Source: Pomphorhynchus laevis
Lineage: Eukaryota > Acanthocephala > Palaeacanthocephala > Echinorhynchida > Pomphorhynchidae
NCBI GenBank assembly: GCA_012934845.2
Contig: WNNJ02002588.1
Coordinates: 1-64,000, forward strand
Reading direction: 5' to 3'
Length of the DNA stretch: 64,000 nucleotides
Every line of letters starts with the position of its first letter. Within the stretch, counting starts at the first letter, position 1. The notes under the pieces were generated by a model that did not search any database, was not told where the DNA came from, and saw nothing but the letters and a program-made list of their open reading frames with translations. Made by a program: the position numbers and the translations under genes. Below are positions 10,080-20,939 of this stretch, piece by piece.

Positions 10080-12350
10080 TACAGCCCGTCACATTTTAGG
10101 TGTTGCTAGTCCATCCGGTATCAATGCTTCAGGTTTGCGCGTAATGCTTGAGTCATTTGGCCAGAGCTCGCTTTGATCAGCTAAGAGTCTTGCTGATTTG
10201 TCGATTTTAGGTGCGTCAGCTGAAGTACGTCCGGATGATCTTGGTGCCTTTAAGTTTGCCGTCTTATTCCAATCAATAAAAATTCCGGAATTCGACCGAT
10301 CGCAATGAGCGATGTTCCCCGTCGTATAATTGGAAAGATACTAGCTCGTAGGATATGGACGAACCTTTAGGGTTTTGCGTCCGTTGTTCAATTATGTGCT
10401 GGCCAAAGAGGCGAAGTGGAAACGGCTATTCATTCTGTTAGGGAGTTGTATTCAGAGAATAAATTTAGCTGTGTCCTACAACTAGATGCTAGCAATGCAT
10501 TCAAAAGGATAAATCGGAGTGTTAATTGGCAATACGGATAGATTTTGCCCTTCGTTAACTACGGTTCTTCGAAATTTCTATGAAAGTGATACTGGCCTAA
10601 AGATAAACGATGAAACAATGTATTCCAAAGAAGGATTTACACAGGGCGATCCACTTGCTATGATAGCCTTTGCTGCATCGACATTATCACTCATAATGCG
10701 TTTAAAAATGAATTACCAGGAGTAGAGCAACGTTGGTTTGCTGACGATGCTCATTGTGTTGGTAAAGACTATGAGTTGCTTAAAATGTGGAATGTTATCC
10801 GGTTAATTTGTCCCAAGTAGGTTTCTATGTAAACCCTGAGAAATGTCGGTTACTGGTACATGTTAGTAACCATCTTCAAACGTCTAATATTATTGCTCTG
10901 TCAGGTCTGAAATTTGTCTGTGATGGCTTGCGTGTTCTTGATTTAGCTGTTGGGACTATTGATTTAGTTGATTTATCAACTAAATAAAGTTGATTTAGTT
11001 GATTTAGATGATTTAGTTGATTAAGCTGTTGGGATCATTGATTTAGTCCTCAACTATGATTTTGTTGAGGACTTTGTTAGATCAAAGGTTGAAGACTGGA
11101 ATGTAATGATACTAAACGTCATTAACGTTGCTTATCACTCATCCAATCTCTAAAATTCAGATAGAATTTCATTCAACGAACCTGTCCTGTGAATACAGCA
11201 TATTATGAAAGTATCCGTGATACGGTTATGAACGACCTAATGCCGGTAATTACTGGAATCAGCAACCTCGACCGATATTGGCGTGCCTTTGAGCTTCCTA
11301 TTGGTTTTGGCGGACTTGAGATCGAAATTCCGGACTCTGGGTCGTCTTTAGCGTATGAAACTTCGGTTAGGATGAGCAGACCCTTGCTAGATAGACTGTT
11401 CGGGAATGCTCTAGTCGTTGAGCAAAATCACATTGCAGTCAACATACATTTTAAAGAATTGAAGATTTTCGTAATCGATTCTTGTATATCTAGCAAAACG
11501 AATTTAATGATAATGTTATTCTTGAAAAAGCCTCTCAAAAAGGGGCGTCGACTTGGCTATCGTATAAGCCTTTAAGAAAGGGTAGATATTCACTAAGCAA
11601 AAAGCAGTTCTACGATGCTCTTGCAACCCGATATGGATGGCAACCACACAACCCGCCTTTTCTTGCCAGTGTGAAGATTTGTTCAACATGTCACATGCTC
11701 AGTCTTTTCAGGCAGGTGGGTTGCCAACAATCCGCCACAATATAGTTTGAGATTTGATTGCTAACGAGCTATCGTGCGTAACAAACTGTGTATGCATTGA
11801 GCCGGCTCTTAGGCAGTACCCGAGTTTGTGACTTTCGACGCTACTACGACTACTACTAATGCTAATGCGCGCTCAGACATTTCGTGTAATGGATTGGTTG
11901 GTGATGGTACGAGCGGTCCTTACTGTACATTAATGTGTTTAATCATCTTGCTCCATCCTATTCAGCTGATCCTGTCTCATCCAAATTCATGTATCATGAA
12001 CAACAAAAACGACCATATTATGGTAAAAGGGTTGCGCGTATTGAGAGAGCGCACTTTGTGCCGATGATTTTTGCTGCTAATGAGGGCACTAGACCTTCAA
12101 CGTCGAAAGTGCTAAAACGGATCGCGCAGCTCAGAGCTTCCATATCGCCCCTCCATTATAATGAATGTATTAATTGCCTTCTATGTAGAATCAGATTTGC
12201 ATTGGCAAGAGCTTTGTCAATGTCCATTCGGTTAGCACGATCTACCAGAAACAACCCAATTCAAAATGGTTTCAAACATAATGTTTATTTGGGACCCATT
12301 AGCGGGTAACCTTGTAAATGTAATTAAATAATAATTATTATAAAAAATAT
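10080..12350 (+). mobile_element. Non-LTR retrotransposon, degenerate copy A
   Basis: Plus-strand pieces in order: MSDVPRRIIGKILARRI and LCAGQRGEVETAIHSVRELY (10.28-10.45 kb, RT fingers); VLQLDASNAFKRINRSV (10.47 kb, first catalytic Asp region); YSKEGFTQGDPLAMIAFAAS (10.63 kb); RWFADDA-like palm (10.73 kb, read as QRWFADDAHCVG); GLEIEIPDSGSSLAYET (11.3 kb); and a tail with FALARALSMSIRLARS ending at 12309. Frames change repeatedly. About 10960-11045 holds an expansion of gatttagttgattta-like units inside the ORF. The end module cccattagcggg and following matches that of copy B (15360), so A and B are relatives. Confidence 0.75.
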
Positions 12351-12364
12351 ATTTATACCCTTTA

Positions 12365-13287
12365 GTATAATATAGTATAATTCAGTTAAATAATCCTGAA
12401 TATTAGGCAGTGAAGGCATAATTTGTTAAATCGACGAAACATGTTTCCGCCACAAACAGCAGCCCAATAGAGGAAGGGCGTTATCGATATTATATCATAC
12501 ATAAGTTAGCTTTTTCCGAACATAAAATTAATAAATTTTTCTGAAGCTTATTTAATATCTGCTAAATCTAAACTTGCATAAATTTAAATGACTTAATATA
12601 AGTCATTTTTTGTATTAGTACTTACATCTTTTGTGTTCTAAAAATTCGTTTGTAGAATTAATATTGAAATAGTGTTTTATACTCACGACAAGGATAAATA
12701 GACTCTCTCAAAATATCGTCTATGTTTTCCCAGTTGATTCTATAGCGCGCCGACACGAGGATCTCATTTATTCGAAAAAACACTGGAACGTCGCCTAAGA
12801 ATTTGGGCGGAAAAACGCTACGAAGAGCTATATGACGCGGCTCTCTACTTACAGCAAAACTTTAAACAAAGATCAAATAACAAGGATAATTGGAAGCGAG
12901 ACTTTATAAGATTAATGGAGTCTGGCAAAATTTCATCAGCATCTGTGATTTTATGCGGTCAGTCTCCTGAGGAAACACTGCTACATGATTCAATTGTGGA
13001 AGGCAAGCAAGTAAAGCAAGTATTAATTGAATTGCACCCAAATGCTTCGATAGCTAACTCGGAAGCACAGATTCATAAACCATTATGCCCAAATTTGAAG
13101 TAGCATTCGACTTGATTTTTATCATTAAACGAAGATCAAATAATCAATACTAGCAAAAGAATTCACGGCAGTGCTGGTCCATCTATAGTTGATTCATTGT
13201 TATGGCGTAAAATGCTCAGCATATTTTGAATTCAATCGCGCAAACTGTTCGAGCACTGACTGATCTTGGTATTCAAATTGCAACCGA
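12365..13287. repeat. Copy 1 of an interspersed block duplicated at 57127-58016
   Basis: This block and 57127-58016 are nearly identical over their whole length. Each contains a minus-strand PLE-like fragment followed at gtgttttatactcacgac by the 5' part of LINE copy B. Copy 1 has about 30 extra bases near 12595-12625 (aatttaaatgacttaatata onward, locally palindromic) missing from copy 2. Because both copies share an element-element junction, this is duplication of an already nested structure. Confidence 0.85.
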
Positions 13288-15440
13288 GAATCCGCAGGTC
13301 GGATCTTTAGAGGCGCTGATAGTGTGCCTCCTTATTGCGATACAAGAAAAGCATGGCGGTATCCGCCTTATACTCGTATGTGAGGTATCTCGTCGTATCA
13401 TATGTAAATCACTTCTGGATATCACTGGACCTGACTTACATCGAGCTGCTGGCATAATGCAGCTAGCTTTATCATAAAGTGCCGGAATCGAATACGCAAT
13501 ACGATCCATAAGAAACATGATGAAAGTAACGATAATTGTGTACTAACGATAGACGCGTCAAATGCGTTTAATTTGATCGATAGAGAAGCTGCTTTGCATA
13601 ACATTGAATATGTATGTCCCTCTTTGACAGCGGTACTAAGGAACATGTACATGCAAACAGCTCAATTATGCTTTCGGGGTGACCGTTTGTTCTTCACCGA
13701 TGGATTCACTCAAGGAGATTCGTTCGCTATGGCGTCATTTTCAATGGCTTCGATGCCCCTTATTGCCGAAATCAGTAATCAAATTACAAACGTACTGCAT
13801 CGATGGTACGCTGACGACTCAAATTTTGTTGGAGCGTACGAAGATTTTACCAGAGTCTATGATATAGACTCTGGTAACAGAGTCTATATAAAGTCTAGTC
13901 TATCTGATATAGACTCAGATTACACAAGTGTCTGTTATATGGTTACAATGTAAATGTTACCAAAATGCAAATACTCTCAAATAAGAATATCACTAGTGAT
14001 CGCGGAATGCATAATGTCAATCACACAGCAATCGGTATCAATATTTTGGGTGTGGCGATTTGTACTGATCAATACGTTAAGGAAGCGATCGAGAGTAAGT
14101 GTTCAACTTCATCTTCGTATGTAGACCGTTTGATCGGTGTGGCACGCATAGATCCGCATGTGTATTATACATATCTGACCAAATCTTTACAATTCAAATG
14201 AATTCATATTTTCAGGACGGTCTTGTGTAGTGCATCTCAACTAAATACACTTAAAGAAAATATATTCGCTAATTTATTACCTGAACTGTCAGGTTTAAAT
14301 ATCAATGAAGTTGGGAAAATAATTGTAACAACACCAATCCGAATGGGTGGTCTTGGGATCCTGGACCCATGCTCAGAATGTCAGTTGGAATTTGAATGTT
14401 CCGAACTTCTCTGCAATACTTACGAAACGTATATTTCTGTTGGAACATTAGCAGAGTTATAGACGGCAATGCTACATAAAATTTCGAAGCATAGAGAACG
14501 CTTTTACCGTAATAGATTGGAACAAAAACTCACAGAGCTAGATATCACTACACACAATGCAATCGTACATGCTTCAATGCCAGGTGCTTTCACGTGGCTG
14601 AGTGCATTACCACTTGCCCGTGAAAAGTTTCATCTAAGTCGAAATAAGTTTTATTGATGCTTTGAGTGGTCGATAGGCTGGTGTTCTCAAAACCTCATGT
14701 ATACTCAATGTGCATGTGGGACTGTTTTTTTCGACTGTGCATGCCTTATCTTGTAAAAATGGAGGTCTGACCATGATTCGACATGATGCTATTCGAGATA
14801 TACTAGTAGATGAATTCAATGAATATGTCACGGTGTATCAACTGAAATAGTATTGAATGTTGTTCCTGACCCAATGATATTTGATAATAAATCTACAGCG
14901 AAAGAATGCAATGCACGTTGTGTGCTCTGGTTTAAAAGATGAACGATTCGAGCGTACGTTTCTGGACATAAACATATGTTTACCTTTTGCTTAATCGAAC
15001 ATCAATAGAGCCCCGCTATCTTCCTTTAGTGACAATGAAAGTCGGAAGCGTTCAAAATATGAAGAAAGATTAACTCTAATTGAACATGGAATATTCGTCC
15101 CCACAATTTTCTCGACTTCCGGTGGAATCGGCAATGCGGCCATGCACCTCATCCGGCTTATCGCCGCCAAACAGGCTCAACATAATCATCAGCATTACGC
15201 AGACAATCTCAGCCATTTGAAGAGGCGAATTGGCTTTGCCATAGCACGTGCTGAGTCAGCTTACATGATGAGTCCCAGATCTTCGAAAAACAAGATCTGG
15301 TCTGATAGCGTTTACTCAGCTATGGAAATATGCTCGAATTGATGACTGAAATATTCATTGACCCATTAGCGGGAACCATATTTGTGTAATATAGTTTAAA
15401 TAAAGAATAATAAAAAATTTAATCTATATTTATACCTTTT
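12685..15440 (+). mobile_element. Non-LTR retrotransposon, degenerate but near full-length copy B
   Basis: The N-terminal frame (12.74-13.10 kb) reads LERRLRIWAEKRYEELYDAA, then MESGKISSASVILCG and VLIELHPNASIA, the region before RT in this LINE group. RT pieces follow: CVLTIDASNAFNLIDREAAL (13.54 kb), TDGFTQGDSFAMASFSMASM (13.70 kb, usual Pro of GDP replaced by Ser), and RWYADDSNFVG (13.80 kb, catalytic DD present). Thumb and C-terminal pieces run through 14.2-15.34 kb (MGGLGILDP; LKRRIGFAIARAESAYMM). At least four frame changes or stops. Ends at a cccattagcggg module followed by AT-rich sequence. Inserted in a PLE-like fragment on its left. Confidence 0.75.
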
Positions 15441-17690
15441 GATGACATTTTCCTTAATTCACCATTTTCAGTTTAACGAATGTGGTCCGATTATAATATC
15501 TTTTATAATAATTGTCAATAATAGCGTCGTTATTCTTTATTAAAAATGCTGAAATATAGAAATATTTCTTAATTAAAGATGAATTTTAGAGACAGCAAAT
15601 TTTAATGATCATTGTGCTTAAATTTTTTATTATTTGTCTCACATAAAAACTAATGCAATGAAGGTCATGGATAGACTAACCAGACATGAATATATTTATT
15701 TATTTTAATTTATTTATTTCGAAAAAAAATCAATAATCGTATAAACAAAACGAATTATGATTTGAAGTAGAAAAGCTTATATTGAAGTAAACAGAAACTA
15801 TATAGCAAAACAACACATCAATTCGATTAGTAACTCAATGTTTTCAAAATTTATTTGATAACAAACTCCTAATATTTGAAGATTTAAATGCGTAATTGAC
15901 CTTCGCCCAGAACGGTAACATTACTTATATGAATTATGTCATCTAAAATTGAGAAATAAATGATAAAAATATTTAATTTAGATACAAGCAACCTGAATAT
16001 CCACCAGATGCTTGCTTATATCCAGTTTCTTTCTTGAACTCATCCCAGCTTAGTCGTGATTCAATGAAGATACTCTAAAACTATAATTGTAATGACTTCA
16101 TTTACTGCAATTATTTAATAAGTTTTAAATAGCTTTAATGTTTCATATTAAATATACTTTCATATTTTATTAATTTATCAGGAACTCCTGTAGTTCCTTA
16201 TGATGTTACTAGTAGTTATAGAAATATTGAACTGAACCTTTTTATCGAATAAATTGTCGTATTTTGTTCCATTCTATAAATAAATTGCATATTTTAAGTA
16301 GGTTTTTCTTTTAAAATTTATAAAACATTTTAAATAATGATTTTCATTTTTACAATCCAAATCATAAGTAAATACATTAGTCATAAATTAGTAATGTATC
16401 AGTCATTTTACAATGCATATTAGTCATTTTGAAATCAGTAGTTTCTGTTGTTTCTGATGATAGCACCAGCTATTGAAGTATCAAACTGAACCTTTTTATC
16501 GAATAAATTTTCGTTTATTTGGTTCCATTCTATAAATAATTACAATTAAAAGAAACAAATGGATATTTTCAAAAAAAAATAACTTTTTATGTTCTCATTA
16601 AACGTACGCATTTAATTTATTAAATTAATTTATTTAATTTATTAATTCATTATATGTACTCATATACTTTTAATGTTAACTCATTTTTATTTATTAAAAT
16701 GAGTTTGAGCATGTCAGTTCACAATGAACGATTTACACTTTCTCAAGTTTACTGCAACTGTCTTTCGACGAGCAAAGAGTATTTTTAAAAATAATCTTAT
16801 CAAAATTTATTTTGCATGCAATTATTTGTTATGATTACAAATTGTAATAATAAATAGTTCCTACTAATTTCTTATAATTTAATAATTCAACTTAATAATC
16901 TAAATTCATGATTCATAGTTATCCAAGTTTATGCATTATTTGGACACAATCGTGTTTAAGCTTGAGAATCTGTAGTCTATTCCTACAAATTAAACATAAT
17001 CTACAATTAATGTACTTTGTATTTTGCCTGGGCCGAAAGGTACAGCCTCCGCCCATTAGCCTAATCTGAATTATATAAAATTTCATGATCAAATAGATTT
17101 GTTACTGCTGTCAGCATTAGAAACTACTGTAGTTTATGCATGATCTGGACACAATCGTGTTTAAGCTTGAAAATCTGTGGACTATTCCTCCAAATAAAAA
17201 CAATCTTCAATTGTTTTTTATTGTTTATTGTTCTTTGTATTTTGAATGGGCCAAAAGGTACAGCCTCTGCCCAGGCAGACCTAATCTGCATATGAATAAT
17301 TTCAGTCTTTTAGCTTTGATAATTTTAAAGTAAAAATTTACTAAATTCTCTTTAAAAATTTATATAAAGACAACAAAGACCATACTTAAATTTTTGAAAT
17401 CCTTTTATATTTTTACAAAGATGTTGACTCCTAAAAATTCGGGTAGTTTTAAGGTAAGAATCGTTGGTATAAGGCCTTCGTGAAATTTTATTGCAGATTT
17501 TTTCAAATTCAGAAGATTTTTTAATGAGCAGGGAGCAATTAATCCTTAATTTGTATATTTTAAAAATGTATTTTGCATAATATGACATATAAATGATTAT
17601 TAATTCGTTGAACATTTATACCTCAGTAGGCGATTGAGTATTTATATCTCATTACACGATTGATCATTGCCTAATGAACAATTCAATCAC
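15440..17690. other. AT-rich stretch with two local repeat pairs, no gene seen
   Basis: Repeat pair 1: the module tgaacctttttatcgaataa occurs at about 16233 and 16487. Repeat pair 2: a roughly 140-bp module beginning tggacacaatcgtgtttaag occurs at about 16938 and 17147 and includes a gggcc(g/a)aaaggtacagcc core. No coding frame is supported. Confidence 0.6.
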
Positions 17691-17695
17691 AAAAG

Positions 17696-17854
17696 AATTA
17701 TTGGAGCTGGATCAAAATTAAGTAGGAAAATATTTCGCTAACCTTTGCTAGCATCTTCAAAAAATTACAATTGTAATTTTCTGAAGATGGTAACAGAAAT
17801 TAGCGAAATATCAACAAAAAATTTCCTCTTTTCTTTGATCCAGCTCCAATAATT
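17696..17854. mobile_element. 159-bp palindromic MITE-like hairpin element
   Basis: Terminal inverted repeats of 21 bp are perfect: aattattggagctggatcaa(a) at the left and its reverse complement at the right end. The interior is also largely self-complementary (tatttcgctaa / ttagcgaaata; catcttca / tgaagatg) around a centre aaattacaattgtaatttt. Non-coding. The foldback shape fits a MITE, but target-site duplication and superfamily are not resolved. Confidence 0.7.
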
Positions 17855-17994
17855 ATTTATCAATAATGGATCATTATCAACTGCTTAAAATTCAATTACT
17901 CTTTAACTTCTCAGAAATCTTATCTTATTAAATTTAAAAATAATTTACACAATATTTAGTATCACACAATATATTGACAAATTTGCTTCAAAAC

Positions 17995-18603
17995 TCACGG
18001 TTTACATTTATTTGATATCAAACCTACCTTTCCTTTGATGGTTGCCTTCTTACTTATATTTTCCAGCATTCGTGCATATTCTGACTGATCAACGCGTTTT
18101 GTACCCAGATTATAGTATTCTTTGATTACTTTTACTTTGGGACGCGATCTTTGAACGATAATTACCTTACGTTTTTGTTTTACACTTGGCTTTTCGCGTT
18201 CAACTATTTTTGGAGGATAGCGTGGTGGCAGCCATCGTTCAATAAGTATTGGTGGTGGTGGTGGCGTCCCGTGTGACATATTTTCAATCACTATCGACCG
18301 TGGCGGTGTAGAAGGTTTGTGAATATAAATGATATTTTGGGGAGGCTTTGGTATTTCTCTATAAACAAGTGGTTTTGGGGCCGCAGCATCTCGACCTTGT
18401 TGAATGATGGTAATTGGACTAGGATCAGGTGGTTGAGGAAGTTGTATATTCCTAACGGCATTCTGGTCAACATAGGGCTCTAAGTATCTAAAGAATATAG
18501 GTTGTTTAAGCGTCCTCGTTCTTGAAGTGGATCCAACATTTCTGTGTTCTATTTCAATGTCGGAATAGGTTTCTTCAAAATGCTGGGCGTTGCCCCTTTG
18601 CAT
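17995..18603 (-). CDS. Proline-rich basic protein of unknown function, 202 aa
   Basis: A single uninterrupted 202-codon frame from ATG to TAA, the longest frame in the window without a transposon match. The N-terminal 50 residues are polar (MQRGNAQHFEETYSDIEIEH). Residues about 55-145 are rich in Pro with repeated P-x-P and I-x-I patterns: QLPQPPDPSPITI, REIPKPPQNIIYIHKPSTPP, then GTPPPPPILIERWLPPRYPP. The last 60 residues are basic: KQKRKVIIVQRSRPKVKVIK, then YYNLGTKRVDQSEYARML. No signal peptide or membrane segment is visible. An in-frame stop lies about a dozen codons upstream of the ATG, supporting this start or an upstream exon. Family not recognised. It resembles filament- or cortex-associated low-complexity proteins only in style. 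Confidence 0.7.
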   Translation of the reverse strand: MQRGNAQHFEETYSDIEIEHRNVGSTSRTRTLKQPIFFRYLEPYVDQNAVRNIQLPQPPDPSPITIIQQGRDAAAPKPLVYREIPKPPQNIIYIHKPSTPPRSIVIENMSHGTPPPPPILIERWLPPRYPPKIVEREKPSVKQKRKVIIVQRSRPKVKVIKEYYNLGTKRVDQSEYARMLENISKKATIKGKVGLISNKCKP

Positions 18604-18649
18604 AACAAACGGTAAAAATACCGCAAAGGTAAGTTATCAGTTGCTTGCA

Positions 18650-19980
18650 AACTCTAAATGTCGTTCTACGGGAAAAATAAATCTAACAAACAAAAACTGT
18701 ATATTAAGAGTAAGGATGCTTTGCTTGATTAAATGTTAACTTTTGCTATTTGCTCCTAATTAAAAACAACACTTTTAAACAATGATTTGCTTTGTTTGTG
18801 TGTGAAAGAAGACTACATGGAGTAATTTACTCGCCTTATATGGAGTAAAATGTTTCCTATTTAATTTTACTGTAAATTGTGAAACAAATAAAATGCGTTC
18901 AGCTTTTGTTTGCTGCTAATGATTAATAAATGTCGTTGTTTGATCGAACTTACTCACAACTTGCTGCTCAAAGTATAACTCACAGTATTAAAAATAAATA
19001 AAATAGAGTATAAAGTGACGAAATGTTATTCTAACTAAAGCAAACGGTATTTTGGGGTATACCAACTGTAATTTTTAGGTTTCCAATTCATTTTCGTCAT
19101 ATATCGGCCTTGTGTTCTGCTTTTTTGTGTGACAAACCACAAATTAAATTGTCCTTGACTTTATTAAACCCAAAAATGGCACTCTTGGAAAATTCAAATT
19201 TACAAAGTAAATAAGATTCGTTTTTCAGAATGCATAGCAAAATAGTAAAATAGCATGGCTTTCTGTCTACTCCCTATATAAGATAGAAAAATTATGGAAT
19301 TTGAATAAATTTGTGCTTCTGCGTTACGTAATTATTACTATATCTACTATTTTTAATATGTCAAACGCTTTGACTATAATGGCAAAGACTGCAGCATGAA
19401 GACAATATTTAAAAAACAGCAATTTTTCATAAAAGTAACCAAGTTCCCTTGAACTAAGAATTTGGAAGTTATTCAATTATAATTTTTCATTGTCTAATTA
19501 CTAAAGGCACAGCATAATTCTCATTAGTGAAAAGATAATTTCCATACGGCCACGTAGGCCGTTTCAACGTATTTGATAACTAAATAAGTTATCGCTGGAG
19601 GTTTACAAATCGAAAAAGTTTGTTCATAAACAAGTTCTTTTAAAGATGCAAATTTCAGAATGTAAAATTTGTAGATTAAATATAAAATAATGTTGCATAA
19701 AAATAAAATAACAAAATAAAATTATAAACAAATTACTTCGATCTTCTCGATTGATATTTAAATATAATAAAATATTAAAATAATATTATTTTATTATATT
19801 ATCAAATTAATATTACACTATTATCTTGATTAATTACATGCAACACTTTTATAATTAGATAATCATAGACTTATTAGACTTCATTTATTCAATTATACAT
19901 GTGTATTATAGACTAGTACTTTTTATTCGATAAATTAAAATTTCAATCCACATATAGTTTGATTCTTAAAACAATACTAA
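18650..19980. other. Region upstream of the proline-rich gene, no further gene seen
   Basis: AT-rich sequence lying 5' of the minus-strand gene, so its promoter should be here. No clear TATA element or conserved site can be singled out, and no second coding frame is supported. Confidence 0.5.
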
Positions 19981-20580
19981 TATTGATGATAGAGAAGGTA
20001 TCATAAATATTGATAAATCAAAATTATCTAAATGTAGGGACATCTATATTTAGACAAGTAAAAGGTATTCCAATGAGAGGTAATAGTAGCCCAATAATAG
20101 CTGACTTGTTTTTAAGCTTTATAGAATATGAATTTGTTCATAACTGATTAGAAATGAATCTAAATTATATAAAGATATGAAATATATGTTTCGATATATT
20201 GATGATATATGTGTATTTAACTCTAATAATTTTTATTCAATTAGTAAACAAATTTACCCAGAAAGCCTTATTCTTAACAAAACCAATATTAATGATAAAG
20301 GTGTATATCTAGAGATGAACATTAAATTAACATCGATTAAAACTACTTTTAATTTATATCGTGAAGATGACATATTTAAATTTACAAGAAACATTTTTTT
20401 GCACGAACATTCATGCATACCTTATAATATAAAATATATTACATTAAATAATGAAATTTCAAGAGTTGCAACAATTTGTAACGATATTGGCTTTCTTCAA
20501 AATCATTAAAATAATTAAATGTATGCATATATTAACTAGGTTACTATAAAAAATAAAAAGAAAATAGTACAATATATAAA
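19980..20580 (+). pseudogene. PLE-like RT fragment (RYIDD family), plus strand
   Basis: The plus strand reads a G-I-P-M-R-G-N-S-SPIIADLFLSF-type block at about 20060-20140, then from 20177 MKYMFRYIDDICVFNSNNFY with both catalytic aspartates, then DMN-type continuation and a thumb region ending CNDIGFLQNH. The frame is open for 110 codons but lacks fingers and any endonuclease. Same family as 2.6-3.8 and 44.5-45.5 kb, opposite strand. Sequence beyond 20510 is a decayed continuation. Confidence 0.65.
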
Positions 20581-20939
20581 TAAGTATGAGATCTAAAATA
20601 CATACAATGCTTTAAAGCTCACTAGATATACACAAAGTGCCATTTTAATCGTAAGAGGTATCCCTGATGTGATTTGAACTCTTAGATACATGTCAGTGAG
20701 CGTCGAACGAATTCTAAATCTACAACACAACAAGTGGATTGCGACATCGATTTAAATTAGAACTTTCTTGGCTGCTAAATTAAGTACTTACAATAAATAA
20801 CATACAAGATAATATATACGAAACTCGTTTAACTGAAGTACGCTTTTTCTGTTCACAGTGCTTGGTGCAATACCAAGAACAAGGACCTTAAAAAGTTTAA
20901 TAACTAATAAACATACAATCTGAAAGCGGAAAGGAAAAA

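Noticed and set aside
13226-13477. Independent small gene at 13.2 kb
   Set aside because: The frame is the fingers-side part of LINE copy B, between its N-terminal and palm regions.
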